Positions 16,454 through 24,754 of a DNA stretch of 64,000 bases are shown here, piece by piece. Below the pieces are notes generated by a model. That model worked only from the letters and a program-made list of their open reading frames with translations. It was not told the DNA's origin and did no database searches. The DNA is from JAIXWP01 sp965247015. Lineage in GTDB: Bacteria > Bacteroidota > Bacteroidia > Flavobacteriales_D > Sanyastnellaceae. The stretch covers positions 186,001 to 250,000 of the forward strand of contig CBDFGG010000002.1 in NCBI GenBank assembly GCA_965247015.1, read 5' to 3'. Positions within the stretch are counted from its first letter, which is position 1. Each line of letters begins with the position of its first letter. Made by a program: the position numbers and the translations under genes.

Positions 16454-17506
16454 TTAGCGAATTATAACTGATTTTTCTTCCTTAGAAATTACGTTTCCAA
16501 TGACGGTCAAACAAGAGGAGTGTACATTATTTTCTTTGAATAAATGAAGCACATCCTCGACTGCTTCAGGAGCAACGCTCACAAGCAAGCCTCCACTGGT
16601 TTGTGGATCACAATATGTAAAAAGTTGACGCGCATCAAGTGTTGTAATTCTGCTTGTGACAGCTGAAAAATTCTTAGTGGTCATATCGGGATAAATGAAT
16701 TGATCCAAATATGATTTTAGAAAATCGAACGTTGGAATTTTCTCATCCAATAATTCAACACTAACCTCTGCATCGCCTATCATTTCTAGTAAATGGCCGA
16801 GCAATCCAAAACCAGTGATATCGGTCATGGCATGAACACCGTTGAGTCTAGAAAGTGATATTCCAAGGTCGTTTAATTTGGTCATGGAAGCGATGGCTTC
16901 ATTTAAATCAGAAGATACTGCTTTTTCCTTTTTGGCTGCAGTAGTAATGATTCCTGTACCCAATGGTTTCGAGAGGAGGAGAACATCACCTAATTGCAGA
17001 CTATTATTTTTCTTTAGTCGCTCCTTGCTTGTAATGCCGTTTACTTGTAATCCAAAAAACGGCTCAGGTGCTTCAATGCTATGACCGCCAGCTAATGGTA
17101 TTCCTGCTGCATCACACACAGATTGCGCGCCTTTCATAATTTCACCAGCAGCGCTGAGAGGAATTTTTCCAATAGGCCAACCGAGTATCGCTAATGCAAG
17201 ACTAGGATTGCCGCCCATTGCATAGATATCGCTGAGTGCATTTGTGGCTGCTATACGCCCAAACACGTATGGATCATCTACGATGGGAGTAAAAAAATCG
17301 AGTGTACTGATGAGCAGTTGATCATTTCCAATATCCATCACCGCAGCATCGTCATTGCCTTGATTGCCCACAAGTAGTGTAGGAAAGGTGTCTATGGATG
17401 TTTTTTTGTCTTTTAAGATTTCATGCAAATCTGCTGATGAAAGTTTGCATCCGCAGCCTGCTCCTTTGCTGAAAGACGTTAATCGAATGACATCCGTATT
17501 ACTCAT
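16454..17506 (-). CDS. selD: Selenide, water dikinase (selenophosphate synthase)
   Basis: 350 residues from the ATG at 17506 (MSNTDVIRLTSFSKGAGCGCK); this start lies inside the mnmH stop region, an 8-base overlap. Catalytic Cys18 and Lys21 are in the glycine-rich GAGCGCK loop; it is the cysteine form, not selenocysteine. GNDDAAVMDIG and TSGGLLVSVAP are further family motifs. The enzyme makes selenophosphate from selenide and ATP. Coupling to mnmH indicates that the selenium donor serves 2-selenouridine formation in tRNA; no selA or selB is in the window. Confidence 0.96.
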   Translation of the reverse strand: MSNTDVIRLTSFSKGAGCGCKLSSADLHEILKDKKTSIDTFPTLLVGNQGNDDAAVMDIGNDQLLISTLDFFTPIVDDPYVFGRIAATNALSDIYAMGGNPSLALAILGWPIGKIPLSAAGEIMKGAQSVCDAAGIPLAGGHSIEAPEPFFGLQVNGITSKERLKKNNSLQLGDVLLLSKPLGTGIITTAAKKEKAVSSDLNEAIASMTKLNDLGISLSRLNGVHAMTDITGFGLLGHLLEMIGDAEVSVELLDEKIPTFDFLKSYLDQFIYPDMTTKNFSAVTSRITTLDARQLFTYCDPQTSGGLLVSVAPEAVEDVLHLFKENNVHSSCLTVIGNVISKEEKSVIIR

Positions 17507-18557
17507 AGCTTGCGAAGGTAAGCAGTTGTTGGAGTAATTTATTTTCATCCGTGATTTCAGCATACTCCACGCTCATTTTGCGTGTTTCAGCATGCTTTTG
17601 AAGGCTGTGATGATAGGATTTGTCGTAATATGCAAGAAGCATTTCTACCCATGCCGTCATATTATTTTGTTCTAATAATTCTACAGCGACTTTATTTACT
17701 TCTGGCCCCATTCGACGACTAACAGACTTTGTTTTTTCTATCAATATTTCTTTTGAAAATTTGCCATACTCTTCGAGAATACGCGATACTCTTTGCTCGA
17801 TGGGCCTTGTCACCTCTACGATTGGCGCGTTTTGGATTCGATTAAAAATAAGATCGGGAACACGACACGTTCCTATGAGTCGGCTTTCATTTTCAATCCA
17901 AACCGAACGATCATTCGGTACTTTGGAAAGTTCGAATCCAAGCAAGTTCTCGAAGTGTTCTTGTGTGGGTTGTGGACCTTTGTTAATTCCGCCAAATGCG
18001 CTTCCCTTGTGGTTTGCAGCGCCTTCAAGGTCGAGGATATATTCGCCATTTTTTTTCAAGAAAAAAAGAAGGTCTGTTTTTCCCGTTCCTGTTGGTCCAT
18101 CCAGTACTACATATTTTGTGCGTTGACTAAATTGCTCCAGAAGGAATCTACGAAATCCTTTATAACCTCCGTCGATCAGCTTGGTGTCGAGACCGCCGAG
18201 TGAAAGCACCCATTGCATGATTTGACTGCGCATTCCTCCACGCCAGCAATACACGATTACCGGGCGTCCATCAGCAATGCGTTGTGCTTCGCTGAGTTTT
18301 GAAGCGAATTGATTCCCCACCAAATCAAATCCTTTCTTGATGGCGGCATCTTGTCCCTGCACTTTGTAGGTCAGTCCTACGTGATGCCGTTCCTCATTGT
18401 TTAGAAGGGGCAAGTTGATTGCGCCGGGCACGTGCCCCTGAGCATATTCGCCGGGACTGCGTACATCCAAAATACAAGAACTCGCCTTGTGGGCGAGTTC
18501 TAGAAATATACTTATGTCAATTTTATTATTCACTGCTTTATTAGCGTCCATCGCCAT
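17499..18557 (-). CDS. mnmH: tRNA 2-selenouridine synthase
   Basis: 352 residues. An N-terminal rhodanese domain contains DVRSPGEYAQGHVPGAINLP and the catalytic loop YCWRGGMRS with Cys104. A P-loop domain follows with GPTGTGKT at residues 154-161. MnmH replaces sulfur by selenium at the wobble 2-thiouridine of some tRNAs, through a geranylated intermediate, using selenophosphate from SelD. The start overlaps the end of the AIM24-like gene by 17 bases (a second in-frame ATG at 18551 is also possible), and the stop overlaps selD by 8 bases. It contains a copy of the ACCGAA palindrome at 17902..17919. Confidence 0.95.
   Translation of the reverse strand: MAMDANKAVNNKIDISIFLELAHKASSCILDVRSPGEYAQGHVPGAINLPLLNNEERHHVGLTYKVQGQDAAIKKGFDLVGNQFASKLSEAQRIADGRPVIVYCWRGGMRSQIMQWVLSLGGLDTKLIDGGYKGFRRFLLEQFSQRTKYVVLDGPTGTGKTDLLFFLKKNGEYILDLEGAANHKGSAFGGINKGPQPTQEHFENLLGFELSKVPNDRSVWIENESRLIGTCRVPDLIFNRIQNAPIVEVTRPIEQRVSRILEEYGKFSKEILIEKTKSVSRRMGPEVNKVAVELLEQNNMTAWVEMLLAYYDKSYHHSLQKHAETRKMSVEYAEITDENKLLQQLLTFASYE
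17902..17919. repeat. Dispersed palindrome, copy 2
   Basis: ACCGAA CGATCA TTCGGT, both arms perfect, inside mnmH. On the coding strand it is read as P-N-D-R-S-V. Confidence 0.85.
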
Positions 18558-19332
18558 CGAGAAGGTTTCCTAGGCCGCCTAAGATACTACCTTCTTCCTT
18601 ACGATTGCCGCTGCCATAAGAAAGGATACGTGATGCAAGACGCGAAATAGGAAGTGTTTGAAGCCAAACCTTGCCAGGACCACGGAGCACGGCAAAGAAT
18701 ACACCTTCGCCTCCGAAAAGTGTGTTACGAATTCCACCAACGAATTGAATGTCGAAGTCAATAGTGGAAGTATATGCCACCACACAACCGGTATCAATAC
18801 GAAGTGTTTCTCCTGGTTTGAGCTCACGCTCTATAATATGCCCGCCCGCATGACAGAATGCATATCCGTCTCCTTCGATCTTTTGCATGATGAATCCTTC
18901 ACCACCAAATAGCCCAGTGCCCAGTTTTTTCTGCCATTCAATGCCTATTGCAACTCCTTTAGCAGCGCAGAGGAAAGAGTCTTTTTGACAAACAATTTTT
19001 CCGCCTAATTGCTGCAAGTCAAGTGGGATAATCTTTCCAGGATAGGGTGATGCAAATGCAACTCTTGCTTTTCCTGCTCCTTGGTGTGTAAACGCGGTCA
19101 TGAATAGGCTTTCACCCGTTAGGAGACGCTTTCCTGCACCCAGAATTTTATCGAAAAATCCACCGCCAGACTTCGATCCATCTCCGAAGATGGTTTGCAT
19201 TTGAATACCTTCATCCATGTACATAAAGGCACCGGATTCAGCAACAACCGTCTCTTGTGGATCGAGCTCAATCTCTACACATTGCATTTCCTCGCCGAAA
19301 ACGCGAAAGTCTATCTCGTGATTATTTCTCAT
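18541..19332 (-). CDS. TIGR00266/AIM24 family protein
   Basis: 263 residues. The protein is glycine-rich and beta-rich: VEIELDPQETVVAESGAFMYM at the start, then LLTGESLFMTAFTHQGAGKARVAF, and RIDTGCVVAYTSTIDFDIQFVGGIRN near the end. This matches the bacterial TIGR00266 family, related to the mitochondrial protein AIM24. Its biochemical role is unknown. Being first in a tightly overlapping unit with mnmH and selD may be a local arrangement only. A -7 element lies just upstream at 19354..19361. Confidence 0.85.
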   Translation of the reverse strand: MRNNHEIDFRVFGEEMQCVEIELDPQETVVAESGAFMYMDEGIQMQTIFGDGSKSGGGFFDKILGAGKRLLTGESLFMTAFTHQGAGKARVAFASPYPGKIIPLDLQQLGGKIVCQKDSFLCAAKGVAIGIEWQKKLGTGLFGGEGFIMQKIEGDGYAFCHAGGHIIERELKPGETLRIDTGCVVAYTSTIDFDIQFVGGIRNTLFGGEGVFFAVLRGPGKVWLQTLPISRLASRILSYGSGNRKEEGSILGGLGNLLDGDGR

Positions 19333-19353
19333 GTTTTATTGTAAATGTTTGGT

Positions 19354-19361
19354 CAAATATA
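19354..19361 (-). promoter_or_regulatory. -7 promoter element for the AIM24-mnmH-selD unit
   Basis: On the minus strand this reads TATATTTG, an exact TAnnTTTG element, 21 bases before the ATG. A TTG lies 15 bases farther upstream, slightly closer than usual. Confidence 0.65.
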
Positions 19362-19557
19362 CATTTCGGGTGGAATCAAGGATGATTTCAGCTTGTTTCT
19401 TTGACAAAAGGCTGTGAAATGATGTAGAAGGTTAAAATAATATTTGTTTAGAAGTGTCCGAAGCCTGATTACCTTGATTTTATTGATGTTTTAGAGCATC
19501 TCAGGGAAGGTTGAAAATATTTTTTCAATAAAGCCTTTTTTATATCAATAACGTGCA

Positions 19558-19565
19558 TACTTTTG
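19558..19565 (+). promoter_or_regulatory. -7 promoter element for the atp operon
   Basis: TACTTTTG fits TAnnTTTG, 28 bases before the atpB ATG. No TTG is seen at the -33 spacing, only a T-run. The rest of the 19366..19557 spacer is AT-rich with no recognisable gene. Confidence 0.6.
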
Positions 19566-19593
19566 CCGCGCAATTTTCATAGGGGTAAACCAC

Positions 19594-20808
19594 ATGCAAA
19601 ACGTGTTGACAAGCATACAAAATACATATACCAAATTCGGAATGGCACTGATGGCTTTAATGCTATCTGTGACTGTAGCTTTTGGACAGCACGAGGATGC
19701 TCATGCAGAAGGCGGACATGAGTTCAAGCCAGGTGATATGATCATGCACCACATCTCAGATGGTCACCAGATTCACATCATTGGACAGATTTATATTCCA
19801 CTTCCTGTGATCCTTATCCACGATGGACATGTGGACATGTTTAGCTCTAGCAATTTCTGGGATGGTTTCGATGCTCATGGAGAATTGAAATTCAAACCTT
19901 ACACTGCATCTTCAGGAACAACATACGAGAATCACCATGAGATGATTCACATCGTTGATCCTAACGCACATACAGAACATACAGAACATACTGATACTAC
20001 TCACGTTGCTGAAGCACACGTTGCTGCTCCAGTAACTGATGCAGCTCATGGCGATCACGCTGAGCACAGTGTTCATGCTAAGCCAATGGACTTCTCTATC
20101 ACTAAGAACGTATTCGGTATGTTCGTGGTATTGATTCTAATGGTTGTTATCTTTAAGTCTATCGCTAATGCATATAAGAAAAGAGAAGGTCAGGCTCCGA
20201 AAGGAATGCAAAACCTTTTCGAACCTTTCATTCTTTTCGTTAGAAATGAAGTTGCTATTCCCTCTATCGGAAAGAAGAAAGCAGACAAGTATGTACCATT
20301 CTTGTTGACAGTATTCTTCTTCATTTGGATGAGCAACATGCTAGGTTTGATTCCATTCTTAGGTGGATTCAATATCACTGGTACCATGAGTATTACTTTG
20401 GTACTGGCGGCTTTAGTATTTATCATTACTACAGTAAGCGGTAATGGTCATTACTGGGGACACATTTTCTGGCCTCCTGGAGTGCCGCTTCCTATTAAGT
20501 TTATTTTAGTTCCAATCGAATTTGTGAGCGTGTTCCAAAAGCCAATGGTCTTGATGGTCCGTCTTACAGCGAATATCACAGCTGGTCACATTATCATCCT
20601 TGCTTTCGTAAGCTTGGTGTTATTGTTCGGTCAGAACAGCGCCGTAGCAGGTTACAGTGTGGGTGTAGGCTCTGTTTTATTCATGGTATTCATGTTTTTC
20701 ATTGAGTTGTTGGTGGCGTTCTTACAAGCATATGTATTTACATTGTTGGCTGCACTCTATTTCGGAGATGCAACACAAGAACATCATCACGACGACGAAC
20801 ATCATTAA
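19594..20808 (+). CDS. atpB: F-type ATP synthase subunit a with a histidine-rich N-terminal extension
   Basis: 404 residues, against about 240-270 in Escherichia coli-type subunits. An N-terminal signal-like segment ends near residue 31. A long histidine- and acid-rich region follows to about residue 165, including HTEHTEHTDTTH and HGDHAEHSVH. The membrane part follows, with the essential arginine in LMVRLTANITAGHIIILAF. The C-terminus ends in another histidine-rich tail (EHHHDDEHH). Subunit a forms the proton half-channels against the c-ring. An extended N-terminus is usual in Bacteroidota; its function is not known to me. It is the first gene of atpBEFHAG. Confidence 0.95.
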   Translation: MQNVLTSIQNTYTKFGMALMALMLSVTVAFGQHEDAHAEGGHEFKPGDMIMHHISDGHQIHIIGQIYIPLPVILIHDGHVDMFSSSNFWDGFDAHGELKFKPYTASSGTTYENHHEMIHIVDPNAHTEHTEHTDTTHVAEAHVAAPVTDAAHGDHAEHSVHAKPMDFSITKNVFGMFVVLILMVVIFKSIANAYKKREGQAPKGMQNLFEPFILFVRNEVAIPSIGKKKADKYVPFLLTVFFFIWMSNMLGLIPFLGGFNITGTMSITLVLAALVFIITTVSGNGHYWGHIFWPPGVPLPIKFILVPIEFVSVFQKPMVLMVRLTANITAGHIIILAFVSLVLLFGQNSAVAGYSVGVGSVLFMVFMFFIELLVAFLQAYVFTLLAALYFGDATQEHHHDDEHH

Positions 20809-20835
20809 AATCGCAATAATTTAAACCATACAACA

Positions 20836-21081
20836 ATGGAATTTCTTACAGTTTTGTTAGACACTATGATGAACCAAGGTTTGGCAGGTATCGGTGCAGG
20901 TTTGGCTGCAGTAGGTGCAGGTATCGGTGTAGGCCGTATCGGTGGTACTGCTCTTGAGTCTATGGCTCGTCAACCAGAAGCTACTGGTGACCTTCGTGCT
21001 AACATGATCGTTGCTGCTGCACTTGTAGAAGGTGTTGCTCTTTTCGCAGTGATCGTGTGCTTGCTCGTAGCTCTTGGATAA
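20836..21081 (+). CDS. atpE: F-type ATP synthase subunit c
   Basis: 81 residues forming two membrane helices. Helix 1 has the glycine-alanine packing pattern GAGLAAVGAGIGVGRIGG, the polar loop is ARQPEATGDLR, and the ion-carrying carboxylate is Glu65 in helix 2 (AALVEGVALFAV). The sodium-type ligands (a glutamine in helix 1, a serine or threonine right after the glutamate) are absent, so proton coupling is inferred. It lies 27 bases after atpB. Confidence 0.97.
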   Translation: MEFLTVLLDTMMNQGLAGIGAGLAAVGAGIGVGRIGGTALESMARQPEATGDLRANMIVAAALVEGVALFAVIVCLLVALG

Positions 21082-21117
21082 TAATTAGTGTTTTTTTAAT
21101 CAAGAAAACCTCAGAAC

Positions 21118-21615
21118 ATGGAAGGTTTGCTCAGTGTATCCGTCGGTACCGTCTTTTGGGCGAGTGTATCGTTTATTATCGTGCTAGTGCTTCTAAAGAA
21201 GTTGGCATGGGGTCCTATCGTAGCTTCTTTGAAGGAGCGCGAAGAGGGTATTGCTAATGCTTTGAATGAAGCAGAACGCGCTCGTGCTGAAATGGTAAAG
21301 CTTCAAGCGGGCAACGAAGATCTTCTTCGTCAAGCACGCGACGAACGCGACCAAATTCTTAAGGACGCGAAATTAGTTGCTGAGAAAATTCGCTCTGAAG
21401 CCTCTGCTAAAACACAGGCTGAAACAGATCGTATGATCACCGCAGCTCGCGCGGAAATCGAGAATCAAAAGAAAGCAGCTATTGCTGAATTGAAAAATTC
21501 AGTGGCTACTCTTTCTATTGACATCGCTGAGAAGTTGGTAAGAGAAAAACTTACTGACGCAGAGAAACAAAAAGCACTCAATCAATCAATGGCTGCTGAT
21601 ATCAGCGCTAACTAA
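21118..21615 (+). CDS. atpF: F-type ATP synthase subunit b
   Basis: 165 residues. One N-terminal membrane helix (VGTVFWASVSFIIVLVLLKKLAW) is followed by GPIVASLKEREEGIANALNEAE and a long charged coiled coil rich in alanine, glutamate and arginine, as expected for the peripheral stalk linking Fo to F1. It is followed 4 bases later by atpH. Confidence 0.95.
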   Translation: MEGLLSVSVGTVFWASVSFIIVLVLLKKLAWGPIVASLKEREEGIANALNEAERARAEMVKLQAGNEDLLRQARDERDQILKDAKLVAEKIRSEASAKTQAETDRMITAARAEIENQKKAAIAELKNSVATLSIDIAEKLVREKLTDAEKQKALNQSMAADISAN

Positions 21616-21619
21616 GATT

Positions 21620-22180
21620 ATGAAAGGGACAAGAATAGCATACAGATACGCCAAGTCACTACTTATTCTCTCTCAAGAGAAAAGTAAAGTGGATGAAGTG
21701 TTCGCGGACATGGAGTTGGTAGCTAATACTATCAATGCTAACCGTGATCTGTCATTGCTTCTACACAGCCCTGTTATCAAGACCGACACGAAAGTGAAAG
21801 TTTTGGAAGGAATCTTTGGAAGCCATACCGGCGAAATTTCGAAAGCTTTTATGATTCTTCTTACTAAAAAAGGAAGAGAGTCAATGCTAGGTGAAATCGC
21901 TACTGCATTTGTTGGTCAAGTAAAAGAGTTCAAAAACATCATCGTAGCTGAGGTGATCAGCGCAGCAGCTTTGGATGCTGAAACGAGAGGTGTAATCTCT
22001 AAATTGGCTGGCGAATTAGCAAAGGGTAAAGCAATTGAATTGGTAGAGAAAGTAGACGCTTCTCTCATCGGTGGATTTATTCTCAAAGTCGGAGACAGCA
22101 GAGTAGACGCATCCGTATCTGGTGAAATAAAGAATTTAAAAAGAGAGTTCGAAAAGAACCCTTACGTGCCTGTAATCTAA
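21620..22180 (+). CDS. atpH: F-type ATP synthase subunit delta
   Basis: 186 residues. IAYRYAKSLLILSQEKSKVDEVFADM is the N-terminal helical domain start, and GGFILKVGDSRVDASVSGEIKNLKREF is the typical C-terminal signature. The subunit joins the b stalk to the top of the alpha3-beta3 head. Confidence 0.95.
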   Translation: MKGTRIAYRYAKSLLILSQEKSKVDEVFADMELVANTINANRDLSLLLHSPVIKTDTKVKVLEGIFGSHTGEISKAFMILLTKKGRESMLGEIATAFVGQVKEFKNIIVAEVISAAALDAETRGVISKLAGELAKGKAIELVEKVDASLIGGFILKVGDSRVDASVSGEIKNLKREFEKNPYVPVI

Positions 22181-22216
22181 AGATTATAGGCTTTTACATT
22201 TAAAAAAATCTGACAC

Positions 22217-23791
22217 ATGGCAGAGGTTAAACCTGCAGAAGTATCAGCCATCTTGCGCGAGCAGTTGGCCGGTTTCAAATCAGAAGCCGAACTACAAGAA
22301 GTAGGAACCGTCCTTCAAGTAGGTGACGGTATCGCTCGTATTTACGGTCTTTCGAACGTACAATCGGGTGAGTTGATCGAATTCGAAAACGGAGTTCGCG
22401 GTATCGCGTTGAACCTTGAAGAGGACAACGTGGGTGCTGTATTGCTCGGTCCTTCGGGCGAATTGAAAGAAGGCGCTAGCGTGAAGCGTACTAAGCGTAT
22501 TGCATCGATCATGGCAGGCGAAGGCCTTCTTGGTCGTGTTGTAAATACACTTGGTGAGCCAATCGACGGTAAAGGTCCTATTTCAGGCGAATTATTCGAG
22601 ATGCCTCTTGAGCGTAAAGCTCCTGGTGTAATCTATCGTCAGCCTGTAAATGAACCTCTTCAAACAGGTATCAAGGCGATCGACGCGATGATTCCAATCG
22701 GCCGTGGTCAGCGTGAGTTGATCATCGGTGACCGTCAGACTGGTAAGACCACTGTGGCAATCGATACGATCATCAACCAAAAAGAATTTTACGATAAAGG
22801 CGAACCAGTATTCTGTATCTATGTGGCTATTGGCCAGAAAGGTTCTACAGTTGCTGGTATCGTGAGCACGCTTGAGAATGCTGGTGCAATGGCTTACACA
22901 GTTGTTGTTGCCGCTACAGCTTCTGATCCTGCTCCACTTCAGTTCTACGCTCCATTCGCGGGTGTAGCAGTTGGAGAATATTTCAGAGATACAGGTCGTC
23001 CAGCATTGATTGTTTATGATGACTTGTCAAAGCAAGCAGTAGCTTACCGCGAGGTATCTCTACTTCTTCGCCGTCCTCCAGGACGTGAAGCTTACCCGGG
23101 TGACGTATTCTACCTTCACAGCCGTCTCCTAGAGCGTGCTGCGAAAGTGAACGCGACTCAGAGTGTTGCTGAAAAAATGAATGACCTTCCAGAAAGCTTG
23201 AAAGGTAAAGTGAAAGGTGGTGGCTCTTTAACAGCTCTTCCTATCATCGAAACTCAAGCAGGTGACGTATCAGCGTATATCCCAACAAACGTAATCTCTA
23301 TTACAGACGGACAGATCTTCTTGGAATCAAACCTGTTCAACGCAGGTGTACGTCCAGCGATCAACGTAGGTATCAGCGTTAGCCGTGTAGGTGGATCGGC
23401 TCAAATCAAGTCGATGAAGAAAGTAGCTGGTACTTTGAAACTTGACCAAGCGCAATTCCGTGAATTGGAAGCTTTCGCGAAATTCGGTTCTGACCTTGAC
23501 GATGCAACGAAATTCGTTATCGAAAAAGGACGCCGTAACGTGGAAATCTTGAAGCAAGGTCAAAACGCTCCAATGTCAGTTGAAAAGCAAGTTGCTATCA
23601 TCTACCTAGGAACGAAAGGTCTATTGTCTCGTGTTCCAGTTGATAAGGTAAAAGCATTCGAAGAGGAATATTTGACCTTCTTGGATATGAAACACCGCAA
23701 CGTATTGGATGGTCTTCGTGCTGGTCAATTGACGGACGAAATCATCGCAGTATTGGAAAGCGTAGCAAAAGACTTGACTAGCAAGTATTAA
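22217..23791 (+). CDS. atpA: F-type ATP synthase subunit alpha
   Basis: 524 residues. The nucleotide-binding P-loop GDRQTGKT, the VAIGQKGSTVA strand and the PGREAYPGDVFYLHSRLLERAAK segment are intact. VGLSRVGGS-like motif VGISVSRVGGSAQIK is also present. Alpha subunits carry the non-catalytic nucleotide sites of F1. Codon use is more biased than in neighbouring non-ATPase genes, as expected for high expression. Confidence 0.98.
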   Translation: MAEVKPAEVSAILREQLAGFKSEAELQEVGTVLQVGDGIARIYGLSNVQSGELIEFENGVRGIALNLEEDNVGAVLLGPSGELKEGASVKRTKRIASIMAGEGLLGRVVNTLGEPIDGKGPISGELFEMPLERKAPGVIYRQPVNEPLQTGIKAIDAMIPIGRGQRELIIGDRQTGKTTVAIDTIINQKEFYDKGEPVFCIYVAIGQKGSTVAGIVSTLENAGAMAYTVVVAATASDPAPLQFYAPFAGVAVGEYFRDTGRPALIVYDDLSKQAVAYREVSLLLRRPPGREAYPGDVFYLHSRLLERAAKVNATQSVAEKMNDLPESLKGKVKGGGSLTALPIIETQAGDVSAYIPTNVISITDGQIFLESNLFNAGVRPAINVGISVSRVGGSAQIKSMKKVAGTLKLDQAQFRELEAFAKFGSDLDDATKFVIEKGRRNVEILKQGQNAPMSVEKQVAIIYLGTKGLLSRVPVDKVKAFEEEYLTFLDMKHRNVLDGLRAGQLTDEIIAVLESVAKDLTSKY

Positions 23792-23825
23792 TATTTAGGC
23801 AATCGGATAAAGGAAAGATCGAGTT

Positions 23826-24698
23826 ATGGCAAACCTTAAAGAAATACGTCTTAGAATTACTTCTGTAAATTCAACTATGCAGATCACTTCTGCTATGAAG
23901 ATGGTTTCTGCCGCTAAACTAAAGCGCGCGCAGGATGCAGTAACACGTATGCGCCCTTATTCCGTGAAGCTTCAAGAGATTCTTGCGAATGTTAGCTCTA
24001 CTCTTGATGGTAATGAAGGTAAATTCAGCCAGCAGAGAGATGTGAAAAATGTTCTTGTAGTTGCTATCACTTCAAACCGTGGTTTGTGCGGTGGTTTCAA
24101 TAACAACATTATCAAAGAAATTCGTACAAGCCTTCGCGGTGAATACGCGAATGCAAATGTGAAAATATTGTCGTTAGGTAAAAAGGCTGGTGATGCTTAT
24201 CGCAAAACCAGCCATTACTTTACCGATGGCTTCGGCGAAAATCCACACACTATTTTCGATGCATTGACTTTTGAAAATGCTTCAAAAATTGCTCAAACGA
24301 TCATGGATCAATTCGAGCAAGGAAAATGGGATAAGGTGGTTTTAGTTTACAACAGCTTCAAGAACGCTGCAGTACAAGTAGTTCAAAACGAACAGTTCTT
24401 GCCTGTTAAGCCAATTGAAGGTGGTTCAACTGCCAAAGTAGATTACATCTACGAACCAAACAAAGAGCAAATTCTTGAGGACTTGATCCCACGCTCATTG
24501 AAGGTTCAACTTTTCAAAGCCCTTCTCGATAGCAATGCATCTGAGCACGGTGCTCGTATGACTGCTATGCACAAGGCAACAGACAACGCGGGTGCGTTGG
24601 TGAAAGAGTTGAAGATTACCTATAACAAGGCTCGTCAAGCATCGATCACTAACGAAATTCTTGAGATCGTTGCTGGTGCAGATGCATTAAAAGGCTAA
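23826..24698 (+). CDS. atpG: F-type ATP synthase subunit gamma
   Basis: 290 residues. The N-terminal rotor helix begins ANLKEIRLRITSVNSTMQITSAMKMVSAAKLKRAQ, with ITSNRGLCGGFNNNI in the middle and the C-terminal helix TDNAGALVKELKITYNKARQASITNEILEIV. This is the central shaft of the motor. It is the last gene of the operon; the beta and epsilon genes (atpD, atpC) do not follow, so they must lie elsewhere, a split often seen in Bacteroidota. Confidence 0.98.
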   Translation: MANLKEIRLRITSVNSTMQITSAMKMVSAAKLKRAQDAVTRMRPYSVKLQEILANVSSTLDGNEGKFSQQRDVKNVLVVAITSNRGLCGGFNNNIIKEIRTSLRGEYANANVKILSLGKKAGDAYRKTSHYFTDGFGENPHTIFDALTFENASKIAQTIMDQFEQGKWDKVVLVYNSFKNAAVQVVQNEQFLPVKPIEGGSTAKVDYIYEPNKEQILEDLIPRSLKVQLFKALLDSNASEHGARMTAMHKATDNAGALVKELKITYNKARQASITNEILEIVAGADALKG

Positions 24699-24754
24699 TA
24701 CATTATTCCTTCTTCTTACTTTGTAGCTGGCGCGAAAATTGCGACCTTCGAAGC

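Noticed and set aside
16454..17506. SelD as evidence of selenoprotein synthesis
   Set aside because: The catalytic residue is cysteine, and selA, selB and selC are not in the window, so only tRNA selenation is supported.
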